Assembly (NCBI RefSeq): GCF_019219825.1
Contig: NZ_JAHUXH010000002.1
Span: forward strand, 372,001 to 436,000
Direction: 5' to 3'
Source: Streptomyces sp. TRM70350
Lineage (GTDB): Bacteria > Actinomycetota > Actinomycetes > Streptomycetales > Streptomycetaceae
Length of the DNA: 64,000 bases
Below are positions 56,585 through 64,000 of this stretch, piece after piece. Position numbers and translations under genes: made by a program. The notes beneath the pieces are model-generated. The model saw only the letters and a program-made list of their open reading frames with translations. It made no database searches and was not told the DNA's origin. Position 1 is the first letter of the stretch, and each line of letters starts with the position of its first letter.

Positions 56585-56600
56585 GCTTAGGTATGCCTAA
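56585..56600. promoter_or_regulatory. Perfect 16-bp palindrome upstream of sufR
   Basis: CTTAGGTATGCCTAAG near the middle of the region between the exporter and sufR. The half-site TTAGG..CCTAA matches the ends of the DmdR/IdeR iron box, but the halves are closer together than in the 19-bp consensus. An iron-linked regulator is plausible and unproven. Confidence 0.5.
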
Positions 56601-56659
56601 GTGACGCAGGGCACCGTCGGGCGGGTGGGACGCCGCTTGCCTGCCTCTGAGGAATTACG

Positions 56660-56673
56660 CAACAATGGCGTTG
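56660..56673 (+). promoter_or_regulatory. sufR: SufR operator CAAC-N6-GTTG
   Basis: CAACAATGGCGTTG matches the CAAC-N6-GTTG motif reported for SufR of Streptomyces avermitilis. Its last base is the first base of the GTG at 56673. Binding here would block transcription start or early elongation, which fits autorepression of the suf operon. Confidence 0.75.
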
Positions 56674-57410
56674 TGAAAAACGTCGGCGAGGTTCGGGAGA
56701 CCCCCACGGGGGCCCCTCAGGAGGAGTTCGTGACCGGGGAGCGCTCCACGCGCAACCGGGTCGCGCGGTCCATCCTGGACCACGGCCCGTCGACCGTCGC
56801 CGAACTCGCCGGACGGCTCGGCCTCACCCAGGCGGCCGTACGCCGGCACCTGGATGCGCTGGTCGCCGACGATGTCGTCGAGGCGCGCGAACAGCGGGTC
56901 TACGGAGCGCGGACGCGCGGCCGGCCCGCCAAGGTGTTCGCCCTCACCGACTGCGGCCGGGACGCCTTCGACCAGTCGTACGACAAGCTCGCCGCCGACG
57001 CGCTGCGCTGGATCGCCGAGCGCGAGGGCGGCAGCGAGGCGGTCGCCGCCTTCGCCCGCGCCCGGATCGCCGCGCAGGCGAGCGCGTACCGCAAGGCGAT
57101 CGAGTCGGCCGCACCCGACCAGCGGACGGAAGCGCTGGCCAAGGCCCTGAGCGTGGACGGGTACGCTGCTACGGCGCGCAGCGCGCCCACCGGCGAGCAG
57201 CTGTGCCAGCACCACTGCCCGGTCGCCCACGTCGCCGAACAGTTCCCGCAGCTGTGCGAGGCCGAGACGGAGATCTTCGCCGAGCTGCTCGGTACCCATG
57301 TCCAGCGGCTGGCCACCATCGCGCACGGCGACGGTGTCTGCACGACGTTCATCCCCAAGACTTCCAAGACCCACAACACCGCAAGCACGGCCGGGAGGAA
57401 CCCCGCATGA
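56673..57410 (+). CDS. sufR: Iron-sulfur sensing repressor SufR of the suf operon
   Basis: A 245-residue ArsR/DeoR-like winged-helix regulator. [61 protein letters not shown]. The C-terminal part carries the cluster ligands Cys178, Cys182, Cys195 and a further Cys223 ([25 protein letters not shown]). When the cluster is lost, suf genes are derepressed. GTG 56673 is used; GTG 56730, behind a strong GGAGGAG site, is an alternative giving 226 residues and would place the operator upstream of the start. It overlaps sufB by 4 nt. Confidence 0.93.
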   Translation: MKNVGEVRETPTGAPQEEFVTGERSTRNRVARSILDHGPSTVAELAGRLGLTQAAVRRHLDALVADDVVEAREQRVYGARTRGRPAKVFALTDCGRDAFDQSYDKLAADALRWIAEREGGSEAVAAFARARIAAQASAYRKAIESAAPDQRTEALAKALSVDGYAATARSAPTGEQLCQHHCPVAHVAEQFPQLCEAETEIFAELLGTHVQRLATIAHGDGVCTTFIPKTSKTHNTASTAGRNPA

Positions 57411-58828
57411 CTCTCCCCACGGAGACTGCCCACCCCGAACTCGAGGGCCTGGGCAAGTACGAATACGGCTGGGCCGACTCCGACGAGGCCGGCGCGTCGG
57501 CGCGTCGTGGCCTGAACGAGGACGTCGTCCGGGACATCTCGGCGAAGAAGAGCGAGCCGGAGTGGATGACCAAGCTCCGCCTCAAGGGCCTGAAGCTCTT
57601 CGAGAAGAAGCCCATGCCGAACTGGGGCTCGGACCTGTCGGGCATCGACTTCGACAACATCAAGTACTTCGTGCGCTCCACGGAGAAGCAGGCGGAGTCC
57701 TGGGAGGACCTGCCCGAGGACATCAAGAACACCTACGACAAGCTCGGCATCCCCGAGGCGGAGAAGCAGCGCCTCGTGGCCGGTGTCGCGGCCCAGTACG
57801 AGTCGGAGGTCGTCTACCACCAGATCCGTGAGGACCTGGAGGAGCAGGGCGTCATCTTCCTCGACACCGACACCGCGCTGAAGGAGCACCCGGAGCTCTT
57901 CAAGGAGTACTTCGGGACCGTCATCCCGCCCGGTGACAACAAGTTCGCGTCGCTGAACACCGCCGTGTGGTCGGGTGGCTCCTTCATCTACGTCCCGCCG
58001 GGCGTGCACGTGGAGATCCCGCTCCAGGCCTACTTCCGGATCAACACCGAGAACATGGGCCAGTTCGAGCGGACCCTGATCATCGTCGACGAGGGTGCCT
58101 ACGTGCACTACGTCGAGGGCTGCACCGCCCCGATCTACAAGTCGGACTCGCTGCACTCCGCGGTCGTCGAGATCATCGTCAAGAAGAACGCCCGCTGCCG
58201 CTACACGACCATCCAGAACTGGTCGAACAACGTCTACAACCTGGTCACCAAGCGCGCCGTCGCCTACGAGGGCGCGACCATGGAGTGGGTCGACGGCAAC
58301 ATCGGCTCCAAGGTGACGATGAAGTACCCGGCCGTCTACCTGATGGGCGAGCACGCCAAGGGCGAGACCCTGTCGATCGCCTTCGCGGGCGAGGGCCAGC
58401 ACCAGGACGCCGGCGCCAAGATGGTCCACATGGCGCCGAACACCTCGTCCAACATCGTCTCCAAGTCGGTGGCGCGCGGCGGTGGCCGTACGTCCTACCG
58501 CGGCCTGATCGAGATCGGCGAGGGCGCGCCGGGGGCGAAGTCCAACGTGCTGTGCGACGCTCTCCTCGTCGACACGATCTCCCGCTCCGACACCTACCCG
58601 TACGTGGACGTCCGTGAGGACGACGTGTCCATGGGCCACGAGGCGACCGTCTCCAAGGTCTCCGAGGACCAGCTCTTCTACCTGATGAGCCGTGGCCTGA
58701 GCGAGGACGAGGCGATGGCGATGATCGTGCGCGGCTTCGTCGAGCCGATCGCCAAGGAGCTGCCCATGGAGTACGCCCTCGAGCTCAACCGGCTGATCGA
58801 GCTGCAGATGGAAGGCGCGGTCGGCTAA
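57407..58828 (+). CDS. sufB: Fe-S cluster assembly scaffold SufB
   Basis: A 473-residue SufB, which with SufC and SufD forms the scaffold where iron-sulfur clusters are built. The family features are intact: [18 protein letters not shown], the parallel beta-helix core ([80 protein letters not shown]) and the C-terminal [29 protein letters not shown] 57407 overlaps the sufR stop. Confidence 0.98.
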   Translation: MTLPTETAHPELEGLGKYEYGWADSDEAGASARRGLNEDVVRDISAKKSEPEWMTKLRLKGLKLFEKKPMPNWGSDLSGIDFDNIKYFVRSTEKQAESWEDLPEDIKNTYDKLGIPEAEKQRLVAGVAAQYESEVVYHQIREDLEEQGVIFLDTDTALKEHPELFKEYFGTVIPPGDNKFASLNTAVWSGGSFIYVPPGVHVEIPLQAYFRINTENMGQFERTLIIVDEGAYVHYVEGCTAPIYKSDSLHSAVVEIIVKKNARCRYTTIQNWSNNVYNLVTKRAVAYEGATMEWVDGNIGSKVTMKYPAVYLMGEHAKGETLSIAFAGEGQHQDAGAKMVHMAPNTSSNIVSKSVARGGGRTSYRGLIEIGEGAPGAKSNVLCDALLVDTISRSDTYPYVDVREDDVSMGHEATVSKVSEDQLFYLMSRGLSEDEAMAMIVRGFVEPIAKELPMEYALELNRLIELQMEGAVG

Positions 58829-58855
58829 GACCCGCCATCCGGTCCGGCAGCAGGC

Positions 58856-58876
58856 GGCCCGCCCCCGGGGCGGGCC
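58856..58876 (+). other. GC palindrome between sufB and sufD
   Basis: A 21-bp near-perfect palindrome (10-bp arms GGCCCGCCCC/GGGGCGGGCC around one base) in the 87-bp sufB-sufD gap, a possible stability or processing element in the operon mRNA. Confidence 0.5.
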
Positions 58877-58915
58877 GAAGATCGAAAACGTAGGAAAGAG
58901 AGCAGACCGACAGCC

Positions 58916-60100
58916 ATGGCTGAGGCTCAGAATATCCCGGTGGGCTCCACCACCGCCGGCTCGATCGCGGTGGCCGCCGAGTCGACCGTCGCCACGCGCA
59001 TGAGCGCGCCCCCGTCCTTCGACGTGGCGGACTTCCCGGTCCCGCACGGTCGTGAGGAGGAGTGGCGGTTCACCCCGCTGGAGCGCCTGCGCGGCCTGCA
59101 CGACGGCACCGCCGTCGCCACCGGCGAGGGCGTCAAGGTCGAGGTGGAGGCCCCCGAGGGCGTCACCGTCGAGACCGTCGGCCGCGACGACGCGCGGCTC
59201 GGCAAGGCCGGCACCCCGGTGGACCGCGTCGCCGCCCAGGCGTACTCGGCGTTCGAGAAGGCCGGGGTCGTCACCGTCCCCAAGGAGACGGTCCTCACCG
59301 AGCCGATCCGTATCGCCGTGCACGGCCAGGGCGGGGTCGCCTACGGCCACCAGGTCATCGAGCTCGGGGCCTTCGCCGAGGCCGTCGTCGTCATCGACCA
59401 CACCGGTGACGCCGTGCTCGCCGCCAACGTCGACTACATCCTGGGCGACGGCGCCAAGCTGACCGTCGTCTCCGTCCAGGACTGGGACGACAAGGCCGTG
59501 CACGCCGCTCAGCACAACGCGCTGGTCGGCCGGGACGCGAGCTTCAAGTCGGTCATCGTGACCTTCGGCGGCGACCTCGTACGGCTGCACCCGCGCGTCA
59601 CCTACGCGGGCACCGGTGGCGAGGCCGAGCTGTACGGCCTCTACTTCACGGACGCCGGCCAGCACCAGGAGCACCGTCTCTTCGTCGACCACAACACCCC
59701 GCACTGCAAGTCGAACGTCGCCTACAAGGGCGCGCTGCAGGGCGACGACGCGCACGCCGTGTGGATCGGCGACGTGCTGATCGAAGCCAAGGCCGAGGGC
59801 ACGGACACGTACGAGATGAACCGCAACCTGGTCCTGACGGACGGCGCGCGGGTCGACTCGGTGCCGAACCTGGAGATCGAGACGGGCGAGATCGTCGGCG
59901 CCGGTCACGCCTCCGCCACCGGCCGCTTCGACGACGAGCAGCTGTTCTACCTGATGGCCCGCGGTATCCAGGAGTACGAGGCCCGCCGGCTGGTGGTGCG
60001 CGGCTTCTTCGCCGAACTGGTCCAGCAGATCGGCGTCCCGGACATCGAGGAGCGGCTCATCGCCAAGATCGAGGAAGAGCTGGAGGAGTCGGTCGCATGA
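58916..60100 (+). CDS. sufD: Fe-S cluster assembly protein SufD
   Basis: A 394-residue SufD, partner of SufB in the SufBC2D complex. The N-terminal EEEWRFTPLERLRGLHDG precedes the beta-helix core (AEAVVVIDHTGDAVLAANVDYILGDGAKLTVVSVQDWDDKAVH; HRLFVDHNTPHCKSNVAYKGALQGDDAHAVWIGDVLI). The conserved His-Cys pair is in NTPHCKSN. The C-terminus FYLMARGIQEYEARRLVVRGFFAELV matches SufB. AGGAAAGAG lies upstream. It overlaps the Rieske gene by 4 nt. Confidence 0.97.
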   Translation: MAEAQNIPVGSTTAGSIAVAAESTVATRMSAPPSFDVADFPVPHGREEEWRFTPLERLRGLHDGTAVATGEGVKVEVEAPEGVTVETVGRDDARLGKAGTPVDRVAAQAYSAFEKAGVVTVPKETVLTEPIRIAVHGQGGVAYGHQVIELGAFAEAVVVIDHTGDAVLAANVDYILGDGAKLTVVSVQDWDDKAVHAAQHNALVGRDASFKSVIVTFGGDLVRLHPRVTYAGTGGEAELYGLYFTDAGQHQEHRLFVDHNTPHCKSNVAYKGALQGDDAHAVWIGDVLIEAKAEGTDTYEMNRNLVLTDGARVDSVPNLEIETGEIVGAGHASATGRFDDEQLFYLMARGIQEYEARRLVVRGFFAELVQQIGVPDIEERLIAKIEEELEESVA

Positions 60101-60417
60101 CCGCATTCGTACGCGTCTGCGGACTGAGCGAGCTGGAGGAGGACACCCCGAAGCGGGTGGAACTCGACGGCACACCGATGTCCATCGTGCAGACCGAGGG
60201 CGAGGTGTTCGCCATCCACGACATCTGCTCGCACGCGAACGTCTCCCTGTCGGAGGGCGAGGTCGACGACTGCCACATCGAGTGCTGGCTGCACGGCTCG
60301 CGCTTCGACCTCCGTTCCGGCAAGCCCGACGCCCTTCCGGCGACGCGACCCGTCCCCGTATACCCCGTAAAGATCGAAGGGGACGACGTGCTCGTCTCCC
60401 TCACCCAGGAGTCCTGA
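60097..60417 (+). CDS. Rieske-type [2Fe-2S] ferredoxin in the suf operon
   Basis: A 106-residue soluble Rieske ferredoxin (NirD/dioxygenase-ferredoxin fold). The cluster ligands are CSH at HDICSHANVSL and CWLH at DDCHIECWLHGSRFDL (pattern CxH...CxxH), with VFAIHDICSH and LPATRPVPVYPVKIEGDDVLV typical. It overlaps sufD and lies 7 nt before sufC. Its place inside the assembly operon is usual in actinobacteria and suggests electron delivery to the scaffold, or a client role. That function is inferred. Confidence 0.95.
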   Translation: MTAFVRVCGLSELEEDTPKRVELDGTPMSIVQTEGEVFAIHDICSHANVSLSEGEVDDCHIECWLHGSRFDLRSGKPDALPATRPVPVYPVKIEGDDVLVSLTQES

Positions 60418-60424
60418 GGCACCC

Positions 60425-61185
<761 letters not shown>

Positions 61186-61189
<4 letters not shown>

Positions 61190-62442
61190 CACAGCTGCCG
61201 GGCCTCCTCGACACCGAGGCGATCCGCAAGGACTTCCCCGTCCTGGACCGACTGATCCACGACGGCAAGAAGCTCGTGTACCTGGACAACGCGGCGACCT
61301 CCCAGAAGCCGCGTCAGGTGCTGGACGCCCTGAGTGAGTACTACGAGCGCTACAACGCCAACGTCCACCGCGGTGTGCATGTGCTCGCCGAGGAGGCCAC
61401 GGCGCTGTACGAGGGCGCGCGCGACAAGGTCGCCGAGTTCATCAACGCGCCCAGCCGCGACGAGGTGATCTTCACCAAGAACGCCTCCGAGTCGCTGAAC
61501 CTCGTGGCCAACATGCTCGGCTGGGCCGACGAGCCCTACCGGGTGGACTCCGACACCGAGATCGTCATCACGGAGATGGAGCACCACTCCAACATCGTGC
61601 CGTGGCAGCTGCTGGCGCAGCGCACGGGCGCGAAGCTGAAGTGGTTCGGCCTGACGGACGACGGTCGCCTGGACCTGTCCACCATCGACGAGATCATCAC
61701 GGAGAAGACGAAGATCGTCTCCTTTGTGCTGGTGTCCAACATCCTGGGCACGATGAACCCGGTCGAGGCGATAGTGCGCCGCGCGCAGGAGGTGGGCGCG
61801 CTGGTGTGCGTCGACGCCTCGCAGGCCGCGCCGCACATGCCGCTGGACGTGCAGGCCCTGCAGGCCGACTTCGTGGCCTTCACCGGCCACAAGATGTGCG
61901 GCCCGACGGGCATCGGTGTGCTGTGGGGCCGCCAGGAGCTGCTCGAAGACCTGCCCCCGTTCCTCGGCGGCGGTGAGATGATCGAGACGGTGTCGATGCA
62001 CTCGTCGACGTACGCTCCCGCCCCGCACAAGTTCGAGGCGGGTACGCCGCCGATCGCGCAGGCGGTCGGCCTGGGCGCGGCGATCGACTACCTGTCGGCG
62101 ATCGGCATGGACAAGATCCTCGCCCATGAGCACGCCCTCACCGAGTACGCGGTGAAGCGCCTGGCGGAGGTCCCCGACCTGCGCATCATCGGCCCGGCCA
62201 CCGCCGAGGAGCGCGGCGCCGCGATCTCCTTCACCCTCGGTGACATCCACCCGCACGACGTGGGCCAGGTCCTCGACGAGCAGGGCATCGCGGTCCGCGT
62301 GGGCCACCACTGCGCGCGCCCGGTCTGCCTGCGGTACGGAATTCCTGCGACCACGCGAGCGTCGTTCTATCTGTACTCCACGCCGGCGGAGATCGACGCA
62401 CTGGTCGACGGCCTGGAGCACGTACGGAACTTCTTCGGCTGA
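61186..62442 (+). CDS. sufS: Cysteine desulfurase SufS
   Basis: A 418-residue PLP enzyme supplying sulfur from cysteine. YLDNAATSQKPRQVLDAL opens the enzyme. The PLP Lys is in AFTGHKMCGPTGIGVLWG, and the active-site Cys is in VGHHCARPVCLRYGI. The group II SufS length and the short active-site loop fit partnership with SufU. The GTG at 61186 overlaps the sufC stop. Confidence 0.98.
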
Positions 62443-62460
62443 GGGGCGTGAGCGGCAACC

Positions 62461-62925
62461 GTGAAGCTGGATTCGATGTACCAGGAAGTCATCCTGGACC
62501 ACTACAAGAACCCTCATGGGCGGGGCTTGCGGGATGGCGACGCCGAGGTGCACCACGTGAACCCCACATGCGGTGACGAGATCACGCTCCGCGTGAAGTA
62601 CGACGGCACGACGATCAGCGACGTCTCGTACGAGGGTCAGGGCTGCTCGATCAGCCAGGCCTCCGCCTCCGTACTGAACGAACTCCTCGTCGGCAAGGAG
62701 CTGGCCGAGGCGCGGAAGATCCAGGAGACCTTCCTGGAGCTGATGCAGTCCAAGGGGAAGATCGAACCGGACGACGCCATGGAGGACATCCTGGAGGACG
62801 CGGTCGCGTTCGCGGGTGTCTCCAAGTACCCGGCCCGGGTCAAGTGCGCCCTCCTGAGCTGGATGGCGTGGAAGGACGCGACGGCCCAGGCGCTGGGCGC
62901 CGACGCCGAAAGGAAGACGGCATGA
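62461..62925 (+). CDS. sufU: SUF system sulfur-relay protein SufU
   Basis: A 154-residue zinc-dependent sulfur-transfer protein that receives persulfide from SufS. LDSMYQEVILDHYKNPHGRG opens the protein. The three Cys ligands are in NPTCGDEITL, GCSISQASASVLNELLVGK and VKCALLSWMAWK, and the Asp is in CGDE. The insertion typical of SufU (between the second and third Cys) is present. GTG 62461 starts 18 nt after sufS and overlaps sufT by 4 nt. Confidence 0.97.
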   Translation: MKLDSMYQEVILDHYKNPHGRGLRDGDAEVHHVNPTCGDEITLRVKYDGTTISDVSYEGQGCSISQASASVLNELLVGKELAEARKIQETFLELMQSKGKIEPDDAMEDILEDAVAFAGVSKYPARVKCALLSWMAWKDATAQALGADAERKTA

Positions 62926-63254
62926 GCGAGACCGTGGAGATGAAACCGGCCTCGGAGGAGGAGCTCCGCGAGGCCCTGATGGACGTCGTCGACCCCGAGC
63001 TGGGCATCGACGTCGTCAACCTCGGCCTGATCTACGGCATCCACATCGACGACTCCAATGTGGCGACCGTCGACATGACCCTGACGTCCGCGGCCTGCCC
63101 GCTCACCGACGTCATCGAGGACCAGGCCAAGTCCGCGACGGACGGCCTGGTCAGCGAGCTGCGCATCAACTGGGTCTGGATGCCGCCGTGGGGTCCGGAC
63201 AAGATCACGGACGACGGTCGGGAGCAACTGCGGGCGCTGGGGTTCAACGTCTGA
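62922..63254 (+). CDS. sufT: SufT-like metal-sulfur cluster assembly factor (DUF59/MIP18)
   Basis: A 110-residue DUF59-family protein, an auxiliary factor in Fe-S maturation. Visible: ELREALMDVVDPELGIDVVNLGLIYGIHI, VDMTLTSAACPLTDVIEDQ with the conserved Cys, and NWVWMPPWGPDKITDDGREQLRALGF. ATG 62922 is preceded by AAAGGAAG and overlaps sufU. Last gene of the suf operon, followed by a strong hairpin. Confidence 0.95.
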   Translation: MSETVEMKPASEEELREALMDVVDPELGIDVVNLGLIYGIHIDDSNVATVDMTLTSAACPLTDVIEDQAKSATDGLVSELRINWVWMPPWGPDKITDDGREQLRALGFNV

Positions 63255-63273
63255 GCCCGCCCGTACGTTCTTT

Positions 63274-63306
63274 CAGTGGCCCTCGGCGCACCGCCGGGGG
63301 CCACTG
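63274..63306. terminator. suf operon terminator
   Basis: CAGTGGCCC(T)CGGCG / CGCCG(G)GGGCCACTG: a long stem around a short loop, 20 nt after sufT and 10 nt from the converging minus-strand stop; it can serve both. Confidence 0.75.
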
Positions 63307-63315
63307 TCGTACCCG

Positions 63316-64000
63316 TTACTCGTTCCCCGTCCGGGCCACGTCGGTCACCAGGCGGAACGCCGCGTCGGCGTAGTACTGGCCGTGGTGCTCGTAGGGGTCC
63401 AGGCGCAGCCGGAAGTTCTGGTGGCGCAGGAAGCGGCCGGGGTAGTTGACGGACTCCAGGGCGATCGCGTCGGAGTGGGCGAGGGAGCGGGGGCAGAACG
63501 TGGCGTCCTGCCGGAACAGGCTGGATCCGTCGTGGTCCTCGGCGCGCAGGACGAACTCGCGGTGGCGGAGGTAGTCGCCGTCGGCCGTGACGAAGGAGTA
63601 GCAGGAGGAGTCGGCCAGGCCCTTGACGAGTTCGAAGGTGGCGTCCTGGCGGGCCGAGGACGAGGTGATCGTGTCGAGGGTGACCCGACCGTCGCTCACG
63701 CGCCAGTAGCGGTCCGGGTAGTTGACCGAGTTGACGAAGCGCCAGGTGGCCGAACTCGTGGGCGGCTTCGGGTCGTTGGAGGACGTGGTGCCGGGCGCGG
63801 GAGACTTGGGCGGTGTGCTCGTGATGGGGGTGGGGCTCGGCTTCCCGGACGTGGTCCCGGAGGGCTGGGCGGACGACAGGCCGCTCTTGCCGGGGGGTGT
63901 GGCCGTGCCCGTTGCGGAGGGGCTGGCAAAGGAGATCAGGCCGGGTATGGTCGCGCCGCCCGTGGGGGCGGGTGGCGCGCTCTTGGGTGACACGCCGTCA
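63316..64000 (-). CDS. AbfB-domain (beta-trefoil) protein, 5' end outside the window
   Basis: The C-terminal 228 residues of a protein whose frame is still open at the window edge; a GTG at 63993 lies in frame but need not be the start. A Ser/Thr/Pro/Gly-rich linker (TSTPPKSPAPGTTSSNDPKPPTS) leads into two trefoil repeats resembling the AbfB carbohydrate-binding domain (CBM42): FVNSVNYPDRYWRVSDGRVTL ... DATFELVKGLADSSCYSFVTADGDYLRHREF, and ALESVNYPGRFLRHQNFRLRLDPYEHHGQYYADAAFRLV. Secretion or surface location is likely from the linker. The catalytic domain, if any, is not in view. Confidence 0.75.
   Translation of the reverse strand, partial: DGVSPKSAPPAPTGGATIPGLISFASPSATGTATPPGKSGLSSAQPSGTTSGKPSPTPITSTPPKSPAPGTTSSNDPKPPTSSATWRFVNSVNYPDRYWRVSDGRVTLDTITSSSARQDATFELVKGLADSSCYSFVTADGDYLRHREFVLRAEDHDGSSLFRQDATFCPRSLAHSDAIALESVNYPGRFLRHQNFRLRLDPYEHHGQYYADAAFRLVTDVARTGNE

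Noticed and set aside
56900..60175. A 1091-codon open frame antisense to the suf genes
   Set aside because: Shadow of sufR, sufB and sufD in a high-GC genome; residue make-up is typical of antisense translation and nothing matches a family.

Overview
The window is a high-GC, gene-dense chromosomal segment of a Streptomyces. Evidence: third-codon-position G/C bias, many GTG starts, actinobacterial marker genes (whiA, rbpA, opcA, mycothiol-dependent maleylpyruvate isomerase family, sufR-type suf operon), and a gene order (aroQ, metallo-hydrolase, uvrA, uvrC-rapZ-yvcK-whiA, gap-pgk-tpiA-secG, rbpA, pgi, pgl-opcA-zwf-tal-tkt, ctaB, ctaA, suf) that from memory matches the conserved core of Streptomyces chromosomes. 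The species cannot be named from the sequence alone.

Layout. 1-4.5 kb: a TerC-family membrane protein, a badly frameshifted cation/proton exchanger pseudogene, an MHS-type transporter on the minus strand, and aroQ. 4.7-10.5 kb: an accessory island. Its left edge is an intact 3' end of a metallo-hydrolase gene (4688-4873) directly abutting an integrase fragment. Its right edge is the complete metallo-hydrolase gene, cut at the same 11-bp word. The interior carries a WGxxGxxG protein with a small membrane partner, a TPM-domain/PspA pair, and more than 1 kb of decayed sequence. 11-18 kb: a mycothiol-dependent enzyme, uvrA, a LacI-PfkB sugar kinase operon with a clear operator, and an HTH protein. 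18.3-23.6 kb: the translationally coupled uvrC-rapZ-yvcK-whiA operon. 23.8-26.7 kb: a secreted M14 carboxypeptidase.

26.9-50.7 kb is a central-carbon block: gap-pgk-tpiA-secG, rbpA, pgi, and on the minus strand tkt-tal-zwf-opcA-pgl. Together they cover lower-upper glycolysis links and both branches of the pentose phosphate pathway. Between pgi and pgl lies a transport insertion: a PadR-regulated ABC exporter, and divergently a solute-binding protein, a GH13 alpha-glucosidase-like enzyme and a complete sugar ABC importer. Two copies of one 13-bp palindrome flank the first solute-binding protein gene and tie the two halves together. The GH13 gene carries an in-frame miniature element with perfect 23-bp terminal inverted repeats. 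One importer permease carries an extracytoplasmic SdrD/B-like insertion.

51-56.5 kb: haem maturation (ctaB, ctaA), a small conserved protein, an amidohydrolase-family enzyme and an ABC-2 exporter. 56.6-63.3 kb: the complete sufR-B-D-Rieske-C-S-U-T iron-sulfur assembly operon, with a CAAC-N6-GTTG operator at its first start codon. The window ends inside a minus-strand protein with an AbfB-like trefoil domain.
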